DNA of 64,000 nucleotides. It comes from JAEUMD01 sp044222395. Its GTDB lineage: Bacteria > Pseudomonadota > Alphaproteobacteria > Rhizobiales > Hyphomicrobiaceae. Shown here piece by piece: positions 8,645-17,261 of the stretch (its first letter is position 1; each line of letters begins with the position of its first letter). Both the position numbers and the translations under genes were made by a program. Under the pieces are notes generated by a model that was given only the letters and a program-made list of their open reading frames with translations, had not been told where the DNA came from and made no database searches. The stretch spans positions 12,895 through 76,894 of the forward strand of contig JBGANK010000010.1 in assembly GCA_044222395.1 (NCBI GenBank), written 5' to 3'.

Positions 8645-9091
8645 ATGTCAGCCCACACCGCCGCCTACCCCTCGCGCAATTTCATTGCGCTTTTCACATT
8701 CCCACTTATCGCGCTGTTCGTTGCGCTATTGCCGGCCAGCCCGGCGCAGGCGCGATCGGGCCAGTATGAGGCCGGCTATGCCGACGGCCTCAGGGTTGGC
8801 CGGCAGCACGGTTACCAGGACGGCTACAAGAACGCCTACAAGAAGTCCTACGTGCGCGAGCTGATGCGTCCGTCGAGCCGCGGCTTCAGGTCCGGCGCGG
8901 AACGATCCATGGAGTCGGCTGACTACGTGCGGGGCTACAAGGACGGCTACGAGGTCGGCTACGAGAAGGGCTACAGGGCCGGCCGCCGCGAAGGCAACCG
9001 GGATGGCCGCGACGACGCACGCGACTGGAAGCATGATCTGCGTGCCAAGATGCGCCGGTGCATGGAACACGGCGGACCAGGCTGCGGATAG
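8645..9091 (+). CDS. secreted Gly/Tyr/Asp-rich repeat protein
   Basis: A 148-residue protein. The ATG at 8645 is preceded by GGAGGAATTCCAC. A signal peptide covers about residues 1-36 (FIALFTFPLIALFVALLPASPAQA, cleavage near AQA/RS). The mature part is built from short repeats of the GY-x-DG-x3-G type: YEAGYADGLRVGRQHGYQDGY and, after an Arg/Ser-rich spacer, RGYKDGYEVGYEKGYRAG then REGNRDGRDDAR. A four-residue periodicity of Gly suggests a packed helical (glycine-zipper-like) surface or a disordered coat. The last 15 residues hold two Cys. The function is unknown, and the gene stands alone. Confidence 0.75.
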   Translation: MSAHTAAYPSRNFIALFTFPLIALFVALLPASPAQARSGQYEAGYADGLRVGRQHGYQDGYKNAYKKSYVRELMRPSSRGFRSGAERSMESADYVRGYKDGYEVGYEKGYRAGRREGNRDGRDDARDWKHDLRAKMRRCMEHGGPGCG

Positions 9092-9354
9092 CGAATTTCA
9101 CGCAGAACGATCGCGGCTCCGCATTTCCACACGATGAAATTTAATGTTTCGGCCGCCTTCGCATCGTGCACGGGCGGCCGAACCACTTTCACGAGGCCTA
9201 GCGTTTCGACTCTGACACTTGGTGCCCTGCCGGTCACCTGCGTGTCAGCCCGGAACCCTAGCCTCTCCTAGTTTGTGTTTTGGATTCACAAACGCTTGAC
9301 GACCTCCGCCCGGGGATCAAGCGTTTGATCCAGAACACCAGATCGGGCGGCGCC

Positions 9355-9684
9355 TCAAGGTGCCAGTCCACAACCCTTCATGACGGCGTAGGTCTGGTCG
9401 ACGATGTCGTCCTCCTCCTTCTCGGTGAGACCCGAGTCGCCTTGCGCCAGTTCGCCGATCGGCTTGGAGACCGAATCGTAGGCGAAGCTCAGCTTCTTGT
9501 CTTTGAAGGTCTTGTCGATGCCGTCGGCAACGCACGCGCATTTCGCCTTCGCCTCGGCGCCGCGCTCCTTTTCGCAAACGGAAAGATAGCCGGCGCGGTC
9601 GGCAGCGTGCCCTGCCGTGCCGGCACCCAACGTGATGCCTGTGGCGAGCGCGGCAAGAAGAAGCGGGCGCGACGGAAATGACAT
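9355..9684 (-). CDS. small secreted cysteine-containing protein, unknown
   Basis: A 109-residue protein. The ATG at 9684 follows GGAGG at five bases. Signal peptide: RPLLLAALATGITLGAGTAGHAA, cut near HAA/DR. The mature domain has four Cys (SVCEKE, KCACVADG, KGCGLAP), spaced so that two disulfides are possible, and an acidic stretch (LTEKEEDDIVDQ). It is predicted to be periplasmic. I cannot name the family. It diverges from the moaC region. Confidence 0.7.
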   Translation of the reverse strand: MSFPSRPLLLAALATGITLGAGTAGHAADRAGYLSVCEKERGAEAKAKCACVADGIDKTFKDKKLSFAYDSVSKPIGELAQGDSGLTEKEEDDIVDQTYAVMKGCGLAP

Positions 9685-9951
9685 GACGACCTCCACATGA
9701 TTGGACTTGAGCGCGGGCTGCCGCGTGCACCTGATTGCGGCTTATCGAGGCCAGCATAGCGGGTGGATATGACCAGCGAGAGGCCCGTGCAACCCCGCGG
9801 AACAGCAAAACGATTATTCGCGTTAACGACGACACGACGTCAGATAGCTGGCGCGGCTGCCCATGGGCTTGATATAGTTCAATTCGAAGAGCATCCGTCA
9901 CTTGCGGGTGCCGCTGTTGCCCGTCCTGCATCACCGAAAGCTCCCGCCGCG

Positions 9952-10491
9952 ATGTCCAAATCCGCCGCCGATCCGAAACGCCTGTCGCATCTGAACGAGC
10001 GGGGCGAGGCCAACATGGTCGACGTGTCGGCCAAGGACGTCACGCATCGCGTAGCGCGCGCGGAGGGCTTCGTCAGCATGGCGGCGGAGACGCTGGCGTT
10101 GATCGAGTCGGGCGCGGCAAAGAAGGGCGATGTGCTGGCAACGGCGCGCATCGCCGGGATCATGGCGGCGAAGAAGACGGCGGAGCTCATTCCTCTGTGC
10201 CATCCGCTGCCGATCACCAAGGCGACTGTCGACTTCGAGAAGAGCAGCGACCCTCCCGGGCTCAATGTCACCGCCGAGGTCAAGGTCGCCGGGCAAACCG
10301 GAGTCGAGATGGAAGCCCTGACCGCCGTATCGGTCGCGTGTCTCACGGTCTACGACATGCTGAAGGCCGTCGACAAGGCGATGAGTTTCGAGGGCATCCG
10401 GCTGGTCGAGAAATCAGGCGGGCGCTCTGGACATTGGCGCGCCGATGGTGCCGCACGGAATGTGCCTGCCGCAAAACGGGCCAAGGTCTGA
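9952..10491 (+). CDS. moaC: cyclic pyranopterin monophosphate synthase MoaC
   Basis: A 179-residue enzyme of molybdenum cofactor biosynthesis. It converts (8S)-3',8-cyclo-7,8-dihydroguanosine triphosphate, made by MoaA, to cyclic pyranopterin monophosphate. Family motifs are present: NMVDVSAKDVTHRVARAEG near residue 18, KKTAELIPLCHPLPI near residue 73, and GVEMEALTAVSVACLTVYDM near 120. The start at 9952 gives the usual family length; the frame is open to 9763 but no ribosome-binding site supports that. moeA begins one base after the stop, so the two are a translation-coupled pair. Confidence 0.96.
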   Translation: MSKSAADPKRLSHLNERGEANMVDVSAKDVTHRVARAEGFVSMAAETLALIESGAAKKGDVLATARIAGIMAAKKTAELIPLCHPLPITKATVDFEKSSDPPGLNVTAEVKVAGQTGVEMEALTAVSVACLTVYDMLKAVDKAMSFEGIRLVEKSGGRSGHWRADGAARNVPAAKRAKV

Positions 10492-10492
10492 G

Positions 10493-11698
10493 ATGGCGCT
10501 GCTGGCGGTCGATGAAGCGCTTGCACGCATCCTGGCGGCCGCCCATTCCGTGGGAGCCGAGGACGTGCCGCTGACCGCGGCGAGGGCCCGCGTGCTGTCG
10601 GGAGATGTTGTCGCGCGCCTTACGCAACCGCCCTTCAACGCGTCGGCTATGGACGGATATGCGGTCCGCGCCAGTGATGTTGCGAGTTTGCCCGCGCAAG
10701 TCAGGCTGATCGGAGAATCTGCCGCTGGCCATGCATTCGCGGGTTCCATCGGACCGGGCGAAGCGGTGCGGATCTTTACGGGCGCACCCGTGCCGCAAGG
10801 CGCTGATGCCATCGTCATCCAAGAGAATGTCCGCGCTGACGGCAGTGTGATCGAAGTGGTGGAAGGGCGGCCCGATCCGGAGCACATCCGGCGGCGCGGC
10901 GGCGATTTCGCGCAAGGCGACATCGTCCTCAAGGCAGGCCAACGCCTCACTTCGCGTGACATCCTGCTCGCGGCTGCGACAGGACACGCATCGCTTTGGT
11001 GCGCGCGGCAGCCACGCGTGGCGCTGCTCGCAACAGGTGACGAGTTGGTGCCGCCGGGGGAAACGCCGCGGCACGATCAGATCATCTCGTCCAACTCCTA
11101 CGGGCTTGCTGCGATGCTTGCCGCGTTCGGTGCCGAACCTTTGCTGCTCGGCATCGCGCGCGACACGCTGGCGAGCCTCGACGAGAAGATCGACCAGTCC
11201 GCCGACGCCGATCTCTTGATCACGATCGGGGGTGCGTCGGTGGGCGATCATGACCTCGTCATTCCCGCACTCAAGGCGGCGGGAATGACTCTCGATTTCT
11301 GGAAGATCGCGATGCGGCCCGGCAAGCCGATGATCTTCGGCCGTCGCGGCCGGCAGATCGTGCTTGGCCTTCCGGGCAATCCGGTTTCCTCGATGATATG
11401 TGCGCGCGTCTTCGCAGTACCGCTCATCGCCCGCATGCTGGGACAGCCCGAGGCCTCACAAGCGGCCCTCTGCCTGCCGCTCATGCAACCGCTGGAGGCC
11501 AACGGGCCGCGCACCCACTACATGCGCGCTTGCCGGGAGGTGACGCGGGAGGGCGGCGTCGCGGTGCGGCCCATCACCAGCCAGGACAGCTCTCTCATCG
11601 CCCCGCTCGCCAGGGCGGACTGCCTGATCGTGCGGCCGCCGGGGGCCGCCGCGCTGCCGGCCGGCGCGATAGTCGACACGTTGTCCCTCGATTTCTGA
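10493..11698 (+). CDS. moeA: molybdopterin molybdenumtransferase MoeA
   Basis: A 401-residue enzyme that inserts molybdate into adenylylated molybdopterin. Motifs in order: PPFNASAMDGYAVRASDV (about 42-60), IFTGAPVPQGADAIVIQE, LLATGDELVPPGE, the GASVGDHDLV loop of the MoeA/MogA domain, FWKIAMRPGKPMIFG, and GLPGNPVSSMI. The ATG at 10493 lies directly after the moaC stop, favouring coupled translation. Together with moaC it forms a two-gene Moco cassette; moaA, moaD and moaE are not in the window. Confidence 0.96.
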   Translation: MALLAVDEALARILAAAHSVGAEDVPLTAARARVLSGDVVARLTQPPFNASAMDGYAVRASDVASLPAQVRLIGESAAGHAFAGSIGPGEAVRIFTGAPVPQGADAIVIQENVRADGSVIEVVEGRPDPEHIRRRGGDFAQGDIVLKAGQRLTSRDILLAAATGHASLWCARQPRVALLATGDELVPPGETPRHDQIISSNSYGLAAMLAAFGAEPLLLGIARDTLASLDEKIDQSADADLLITIGGASVGDHDLVIPALKAAGMTLDFWKIAMRPGKPMIFGRRGRQIVLGLPGNPVSSMICARVFAVPLIARMLGQPEASQAALCLPLMQPLEANGPRTHYMRACREVTREGGVAVRPITSQDSSLIAPLARADCLIVRPPGAAALPAGAIVDTLSLDF

Positions 11699-11734
11699 AC
11701 GACCTGCTTTGCGTGTTGTAGAAAAGCTCTTGCG

Positions 11735-11749
11735 GAACACCTCAAGAAC
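11735..11749 (-). promoter_or_regulatory. LexA operator (SOS box), alphaproteobacterial direct-repeat type
   Basis: The sequence reads GAAC-ACCTCAA-GAAC on the plus strand, which is GTTC-TTGAGGT-GTTC on the minus strand. This exactly matches the GTTC-N7-GTTC box known for alphaproteobacterial LexA. It lies 210 bases before the lexA start and 37 bases after the moeA stop, as expected for autoregulation. Confidence 0.8.
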
Positions 11750-11959
11750 GGTTAGCGTACGTTCATGCTTTGTGCCGTGAACTTGGTTCGCGATCTGAAG
11801 CATCGGGGTCGAGGGACCGGGGATCAGGCAGTTTCAGTTCGGGCGGCAGTTCCGTACCGGCGGAAAGTTTGGATTTGCGCGCGCAAGCGGGAAATCGCGC
11901 CGCGGCAGCAGTTTGGCGAAGGTCCGTTCGACCAGGGACCGCAACACATCGGAGACGTG

Positions 11960-12664
11960 ATGCTCACGCAAAAGCAGAAAGAACTGTTGCTCTTCATTCA
12001 CGAGCGCATGCAATCCGATGGTGTGCCGCCGTCGTTCGACGAGATGAAGGATGCGCTCGACCTGAAGTCGAAATCGGGCATTCACCGGCTGATCACGGCG
12101 CTGGTGGAGCGCGGCTTCATCCGCCGCCTGCCACATCGCGCGCGGGCGATCGAGGTGATCAAATTGCCCGAGGGCAGCGAAGGCGCACCCAAGCGCGGCG
12201 GTTTCCAGCCCAGTGTGATCGAAGGCAGTGGCCGGCGTCACACCGAACTTTCGCCGCCCAGCTCCGTCACGATCGACAGCCGCACGGTTTCGGTTCCCGT
12301 GATGGGCCGGATCGCGGCCGGCACGCCGATCAGCGCGATCCAGAACCACACCCATGACATCGCCTGCCCGCCCGATCTGCTGACGAACGGCGAGCATTTC
12401 GCGCTCGAGGTGAAGGGCGATTCTATGATCGAGGCCGGCATTCACGACGGGGACACCGTCATCGTCAGACGCTGCGATTCTGCTGAGAATGGCGACATCG
12501 TCGTGGCGCTGGTCGAGAAGGAAGAGGCGACGCTGAAGCGGCTTCGCAAGAAGGGGACGACGATTGCTCTGGAGGCAGCCAATCCGGAGTTCAAGACGCG
12601 CATCTTCGGGCCAGACCAGGTCGACATCCAGGGACGGCTCGTGGGTCTCATCCGCCGTTACTGA
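11960..12664 (+). CDS. lexA: LexA repressor/protease, SOS regulator
   Basis: A 234-residue repressor. Residues 1-65 are the winged-helix DNA-binding domain (MLTQKQKELLLFIHERM, then PPSFDEMKDALDLKSKSG). The C-terminal S24 peptidase domain carries the self-cleavage site Ala120-Gly121 (GRIAAGTP), catalytic Ser155 (VKGDSMIEAGI) and catalytic Lys193 (ATLKRLRK). The ATG at 11960 has GGAG five bases upstream. The frame is open to 11765, but those codons contain no LexA-like sequence. A perfect SOS box at 11735 indicates autorepression, relieved by RecA-stimulated cleavage. Confidence 0.97.
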   Translation: MLTQKQKELLLFIHERMQSDGVPPSFDEMKDALDLKSKSGIHRLITALVERGFIRRLPHRARAIEVIKLPEGSEGAPKRGGFQPSVIEGSGRRHTELSPPSSVTIDSRTVSVPVMGRIAAGTPISAIQNHTHDIACPPDLLTNGEHFALEVKGDSMIEAGIHDGDTVIVRRCDSAENGDIVVALVEKEEATLKRLRKKGTTIALEAANPEFKTRIFGPDQVDIQGRLVGLIRRY

Positions 12665-12867
12665 CCTATTTTCCGAGGCGGATGCGGCAGCGGCGGTCAA
12701 ACGTTCGCTTGTTGGTCCGTTGGGATGGCGCCCAAGCGCAAACAGGCCGCCGGTATTATTGCGCGTCGGCTGGTGCAAGGCGTTCGAGACCCGGGGGCGG
12801 ACTACGACGTGGTGAGGCTCGCAAGCCAAGGTGCCGTGCCGATCGGTCGTGGCGGTTGGGTCCGTGT

Positions 12868-15363
12868 TTAGTCTGGGCTGAGGTCCTCCCACGCTGCGTC
12901 ATCATCGACTTCGACCTCGGGACGCGGCTGCTTCAGTGCGTCGAGCATTTCGATCGGCGCGGCAAAGCGCGCAATGCCTGTGGAGCGACTTGAGCGAACA
13001 GAGGCGGAGTTGGCCGAGGTGACGTTGGTGGAGGCGCCCCGTGCGGGCTTGGATTGTGAGGCTTGGCGAATGCCGCGCGCATCGTTGGCGTGTGGGCGAG
13101 CGGTGTTATCGGTCGTGGTGTTGACGCCAGTGTCGTCGGCCGAGAGTAGCGCGCGACGACGACCTTCGGCGGACCAGGGATGGGGCGGCGACCAGGGCCG
13201 CAAACCGCGTGCGGCGGCGACGGTTTCGAGATGCAGCTTGCGCGGGCCTTCGACATAGATCGCGTGCGTGCCCGCCGTGCGCGTGGCGAAGAAGTCGACG
13301 ATCATGACGGGCTGTGCGCAGGACTTGGGTGCCGGCTCGGCGAGGATCAGTACGTCGGCGGACGCGCAGTCGTCGGCGATCGAGGCGGCGTGGCGGGAGA
13401 CGGCGACGCGCGTACCCTTGACGGTCGCCGTGCAGCCCACGGCGTCGCAGTCCATTCCCGGTGACGCCACGGCCTCACCGGTGGAGCGGCGATCGCCATC
13501 ACTTTCGAGCCAGCGCTTCAACTCGAAGCGTGACTGCGGCGCCGGCAGCGCCGTCAATAGTCCCGATTGCGTGCGCACCGCGACGAGATGACCGTCGCGG
13601 CCGACGAGGAGGTCGGGAGACTCGCGAAACGGCGCAAGTGCCATTCCGAAGGCGATCGCCACCAGGCCGAGCAAGCGCCATCGCGTGTGCCACAGCAACA
13701 GCCACAGCCCTCCTGCCAGCGTAATCACGAACGCCGACGTCGGGATCGCCGGCACGACGCCGACAGCGCCTGGCAGGCTGGCGACATTTCGCGCCGTCCA
13801 GCTCATGGCGTCGATGCCCCACGCCATCACGAGGAGCGGTCCTGCCTCCAGCCCCACCGGCATTGCAACCAATGTCGCCAGCGCTGCGGGCATGACAAGA
13901 AAGTTGCAGATCGGGACGGCGATGAGGTTGGCGAGCACCGCGTATTGCTGGCTCTTGTGGAAGTGATAGACCGCGAATGGCGTCACCGCCGCCGATGCGA
14001 TCAAGGTGGTCAGCACGATGCCGCCGAAGAACAAGGCTGCGGTGAACATCCAGCCGTGCGGACGCAAATGCGCGTGCTCGAGGCGATCGCGCAACACTTC
14101 GAAGGCGGCGACCAGCGCGGTGACCGCTGCAAACGACATCTGGAAGCCGACGTCGAGCAGACTTTCGGGGAACAGCACCAGGATGACGAGCGCCGACAGG
14201 GCGACGTTGCGCAAGGCAATGGCCGGCCGATCGAGCAGGATGGCCATGAACATGATCGAGATCGTGATGAACGAGCGCACGGTCGCAAACGAGCTTCCGG
14301 AAATGGCAAGATAGGCGAGCGAGCCTGCGGCAGCCGCGAGTGCTGCCCACTTCTTGACGGGGTAGCGCAGCGCTATCGACGGAAACAACGCCAGCAGGAA
14401 GCGAACGAGCCAGAACACAGCGCCGCCCATGATCGCCATGTGCAGGCCCGATATGGAGAGAATGTGGAAGAGACCTGAATCGCGATAGGCGGCGTTGGTG
14501 GCTTCGGAAATGCCGCCGCGTTCGCCCGTCACCAGGGCCTTGGCGATCGCTGCGGACTCGCCCGAGAGGACACCATCAATGCGCTTGCCGATGGCTTGGC
14601 GAAGTCGCTGAACGGCGGCCGTCACCACTAGTGAAGACGGCGGCGGAGCTGCTGCGGAATCGCGCTCCGGCTTTATCAGTGCGTAGCCGACAGCACCGAT
14701 GCCAGAGAAATAGGCATATCGCGCAAAGTCGAAATCCGCCGGCAACACTGGAGCGGCCGGCGGGGCGAGGTGAGCCTTGAGGATGATCGCATCGCCGGGT
14801 GAGAGTTCGTCGCCGCGAACCATCGTCCTGACGCGCACGCGCCCCGGCGTTCGCTCTGCGTCAAGCGTGTCGATTCGCGAGACGAGCACGGTGAGGCGTT
14901 CGCCGCGGCCTTCGCGCGGCTCGATCAGCTCGACGTAACCGCGCACTTCGACGGGGCCGACGCGCCGATCGAGTACGGGTGCGGCAACGATGGCGGACCG
15001 CAGCGTGACGAGGGCAAATCCGAGAGCAACGAGCAGTATCACCGCAGTTGAAATCGAAGACAGCGTGGTCCGGGGCAGCGCCATACGCAAGGCGAGCGCC
15101 GCCACCAGAGCGAGGGCCGCAAAGGCTGGCGGCGGCTCGACCAGCAACGAGAAATAAAGGGCAATGCCGAGCCCGAGTGCAACCGGCAGCCAATAGAACC
15201 AGCGTGCGCGCTCTTCTTCGAGCGCCGCGGCAAGGCTAGCGAATAAGCGCTCCGGCGCGCCTGTTGCCCGGGAATGTCCACCCCACACCATGCCGGTGGC
15301 GCCATTGGCGAATGGCGCCCCGCTGGGGTCGATCGAGCCTCCGTCGGCGCTGCGCACGGTCAT
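12868..15363 (-). CDS. comEC: ComEC/Rec2-family DNA uptake channel protein
   Basis: About 831 residues of polytopic membrane protein. An N-terminal DUF4131-like periplasmic region follows the first helices. The competence domain is marked by HILSISGLHMAIMGG near residue 305, followed by at least seven helices. The C-terminal part (about 640-740) keeps the position of the metallo-beta-lactamase-like domain, but I see no HxHxDH zinc motif. This is common in proteobacterial relatives, so nuclease activity is doubtful. The last 90 residues are Ser/Arg/Asn-rich and probably disordered. The start is the ATG at 15363; a TTG at 15378 is also in frame. It is convergent with lexA and divergent from gltX. 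Confidence 0.92.
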   Translation of the reverse strand: MTVRSADGGSIDPSGAPFANGATGMVWGGHSRATGAPERLFASLAAALEEERARWFYWLPVALGLGIALYFSLLVEPPPAFAALALVAALALRMALPRTTLSSISTAVILLVALGFALVTLRSAIVAAPVLDRRVGPVEVRGYVELIEPREGRGERLTVLVSRIDTLDAERTPGRVRVRTMVRGDELSPGDAIILKAHLAPPAAPVLPADFDFARYAYFSGIGAVGYALIKPERDSAAAPPPSSLVVTAAVQRLRQAIGKRIDGVLSGESAAIAKALVTGERGGISEATNAAYRDSGLFHILSISGLHMAIMGGAVFWLVRFLLALFPSIALRYPVKKWAALAAAAGSLAYLAISGSSFATVRSFITISIMFMAILLDRPAIALRNVALSALVILVLFPESLLDVGFQMSFAAVTALVAAFEVLRDRLEHAHLRPHGWMFTAALFFGGIVLTTLIASAAVTPFAVYHFHKSQQYAVLANLIAVPICNFLVMPAALATLVAMPVGLEAGPLLVMAWGIDAMSWTARNVASLPGAVGVVPAIPTSAFVITLAGGLWLLLWHTRWRLLGLVAIAFGMALAPFRESPDLLVGRDGHLVAVRTQSGLLTALPAPQSRFELKRWLESDGDRRSTGEAVASPGMDCDAVGCTATVKGTRVAVSRHAASIADDCASADVLILAEPAPKSCAQPVMIVDFFATRTAGTHAIYVEGPRKLHLETVAAARGLRPWSPPHPWSAEGRRRALLSADDTGVNTTTDNTARPHANDARGIRQASQSKPARGASTNVTSANSASVRSSRSTGIARFAAPIEMLDALKQPRPEVEVDDDAAWEDLSPD

Positions 15364-15472
15364 GCGCGGCTCGCCCAACTGATCTGCGCCTGATGACGCC
15401 CCTTACCCACGACCACCCCCTGTGGTAAAGGCGCAAAGAACCGCTGATCCTTATCTGATCAGCACGACGATC

Positions 15473-16933
15473 ATGGCACGCATGATGACAGAAAAACAGA
15501 CCTCAGTCCTTCCCGCACCCGTCGTCCGTTTTGCCCCCTCGCCGACCGGCTTTCTGCATATCGGCGGGGCGCGCACGGCGCTCTTCAACTGGCTTTATGC
15601 AAAGGCCAAGGGCGGCACGTTCCTCTTACGCATCGAGGACACCGACCGGGCCCGCAACAACGAGGAAGCTGTTGGCGCCATCATCGATGGGCTGAAATGG
15701 CTGGAACTCGACTGGACCGGTGAGCCGGTCTCGCAGTTCTCACGTGCGGGCCTGCATAAGGCGGCGGCCGAGCAGCTGTTGGCCGAGGGGCATGCCTACC
15801 GCTGTTTCCTTACCGCCGCTGAACTGGAAGAGATGCGCGCCAAGGCAGAGGCTGAGAAGCAGCCGCTGACGATCCGTTCGCCGTGGCGCGACAAGCCGCC
15901 GTCAGAAGCACCCGAGGGTGCGCCCTACACGATCCGCCTAAAGGCGCCGCGCGAGGGCGAGACTGTCATCGAGGATCATGTGCAGGGTCGCGTCGTCTTC
16001 CCCAACAAGGATCTCGACGACCTCATCGTGTTGAGATCGGACGGCACGCCGACCTACAATCTCGCGGTGGTCGTCGACGATCATGACATGGGTGTCACGC
16101 ACGTGATCCGTGGCGTCGACCATCTGACCAATGCCGCGCGCCAGACGCAGATCTATCAGGGACTCGGCTGGCGCGTGCCGGAGTTCGCGCACGTGCCCTT
16201 GATCCATGGTGCGGACGGCGCCAAGCTGTCGAAGCGCCACGGGGCATTGGGCGTGGAAGCCTACCGCGCCATGGGCTACCTACCCGAGGCGCTGCGCAAC
16301 TATCTCGTGCGGCTTGGCTGGAGCCACGGCGACGACGAGATCATTTCGACAGGACAGTTGATCCAGTGGTTCGACATCGATGCGATCGGCAAGAGCGCGG
16401 CGCGATTCGATTTCGCCAAGCTCGAGGCGCTCAACGCGCACTACATCCGCCAGGGCAATGATCACGAGCTGTTCGAGCGGGCGGTGCACATCCTGCCGGA
16501 GATCCCGGGTGGCGGTGAGATCGCCGCTGCGCTCGCGGCTGGGGCAAGTGCGAAATTCCGCGCCGCCATCCCAAGCCTCAAGGAACGGTCGAAGACGCTC
16601 ATCGATCTCATCAATGGCGCAAGCTACGTATTTGCGAAGCGGCCGTTGGAGCTCGACGACAAGGCCGCAAAGCTGATCGATGCGGATGCGCGGCGCATGT
16701 TGGCGCAGCTGCTCGATCGCCTGAAGCATTCGCGTTCGTGGACGGCGCAGGCACTGGAGGCCGAAGTGCGCGAGTTCGCAGAAGCGACGGGGTTGAAACT
16801 CGGCAAAGTGGCGCAGCCGCTGCGCGCGGCGTTGACGGGCTCGACGGTTTCGCCGCCGGTGTTCGATGTGATGGCGGTTCTGGGCGAGGAAGAGAGCGTT
16901 GCCCGCATCGCCGATCAGGCGGCACATACTTGA
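15473..16933 (+). CDS. gltX: glutamyl-tRNA synthetase
   Basis: A class I aminoacyl-tRNA synthetase of about 486 residues. The HIGH-equivalent lies in APSPTGFLHIGGARTALFNW near the N terminus, the KMSKS-equivalent is KLSKRHG, and GVTHVIRGVDHLTNAARQ precedes it. The helical anticodon-binding domain follows. Several in-frame starts exist (15422, 15473, 15485); 15473 is chosen as a compromise, without a clear ribosome-binding site. It may be the discriminating or the Gln-mischarging type, since alphaproteobacteria often carry two GltX. It is divergent from comEC and upstream of gltA. Confidence 0.96.
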   Translation: MARMMTEKQTSVLPAPVVRFAPSPTGFLHIGGARTALFNWLYAKAKGGTFLLRIEDTDRARNNEEAVGAIIDGLKWLELDWTGEPVSQFSRAGLHKAAAEQLLAEGHAYRCFLTAAELEEMRAKAEAEKQPLTIRSPWRDKPPSEAPEGAPYTIRLKAPREGETVIEDHVQGRVVFPNKDLDDLIVLRSDGTPTYNLAVVVDDHDMGVTHVIRGVDHLTNAARQTQIYQGLGWRVPEFAHVPLIHGADGAKLSKRHGALGVEAYRAMGYLPEALRNYLVRLGWSHGDDEIISTGQLIQWFDIDAIGKSAARFDFAKLEALNAHYIRQGNDHELFERAVHILPEIPGGGEIAAALAAGASAKFRAAIPSLKERSKTLIDLINGASYVFAKRPLELDDKAAKLIDADARRMLAQLLDRLKHSRSWTAQALEAEVREFAEATGLKLGKVAQPLRAALTGSTVSPPVFDVMAVLGEEESVARIADQAAHT

Positions 16934-17261
16934 GCACCGATCGGCACGCTCGTGACATGGCATCGGCGGCTCACGACAGCTATGGTAATGTCGCGCGACT
17001 TGGCCCCAACCGGTTCTTGCTGCATCGCACGAGTTTTTGTTGCTTCTAAAGGCGAGCGGTGGTTGCCTGAGCACAAGAATTGAGCAGCAAGGTTCTGCTA
17101 TTGTTTGGTTTTTCATCGGGAAGTTTTGCCGAATACCGCCGAACGGTTATCTTGTCGCAGGGCGGAATGTAAGCTACCAGAGCCTCACTCGATCCGATGC
17201 CGCCGCCGTGCGCGTCGCCAGACACCCGAGATGCCGCCGCTCCTTTCTCAAGGGTTTGCCA
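16934..17261. other. 328-base gltX-gltA intergenic region, probable gltA leader and promoter
   Basis: No convincing gene is seen. The right part is open in the gltA frame back to 17037, but its translation is unlike citrate synthase. The left part is AT-richer around 17020-17120, as expected for a promoter, but I cannot place -35 and -10 boxes with confidence. No clear gltX terminator hairpin with a T-run was found. Confidence 0.5.

Noticed and set aside
11834..12892. 352-codon minus-strand frame over lexA
   Set aside because: Shadow. It spans the lexA coding region and its intergenic flanks, with no ribosome-binding site and no motif.
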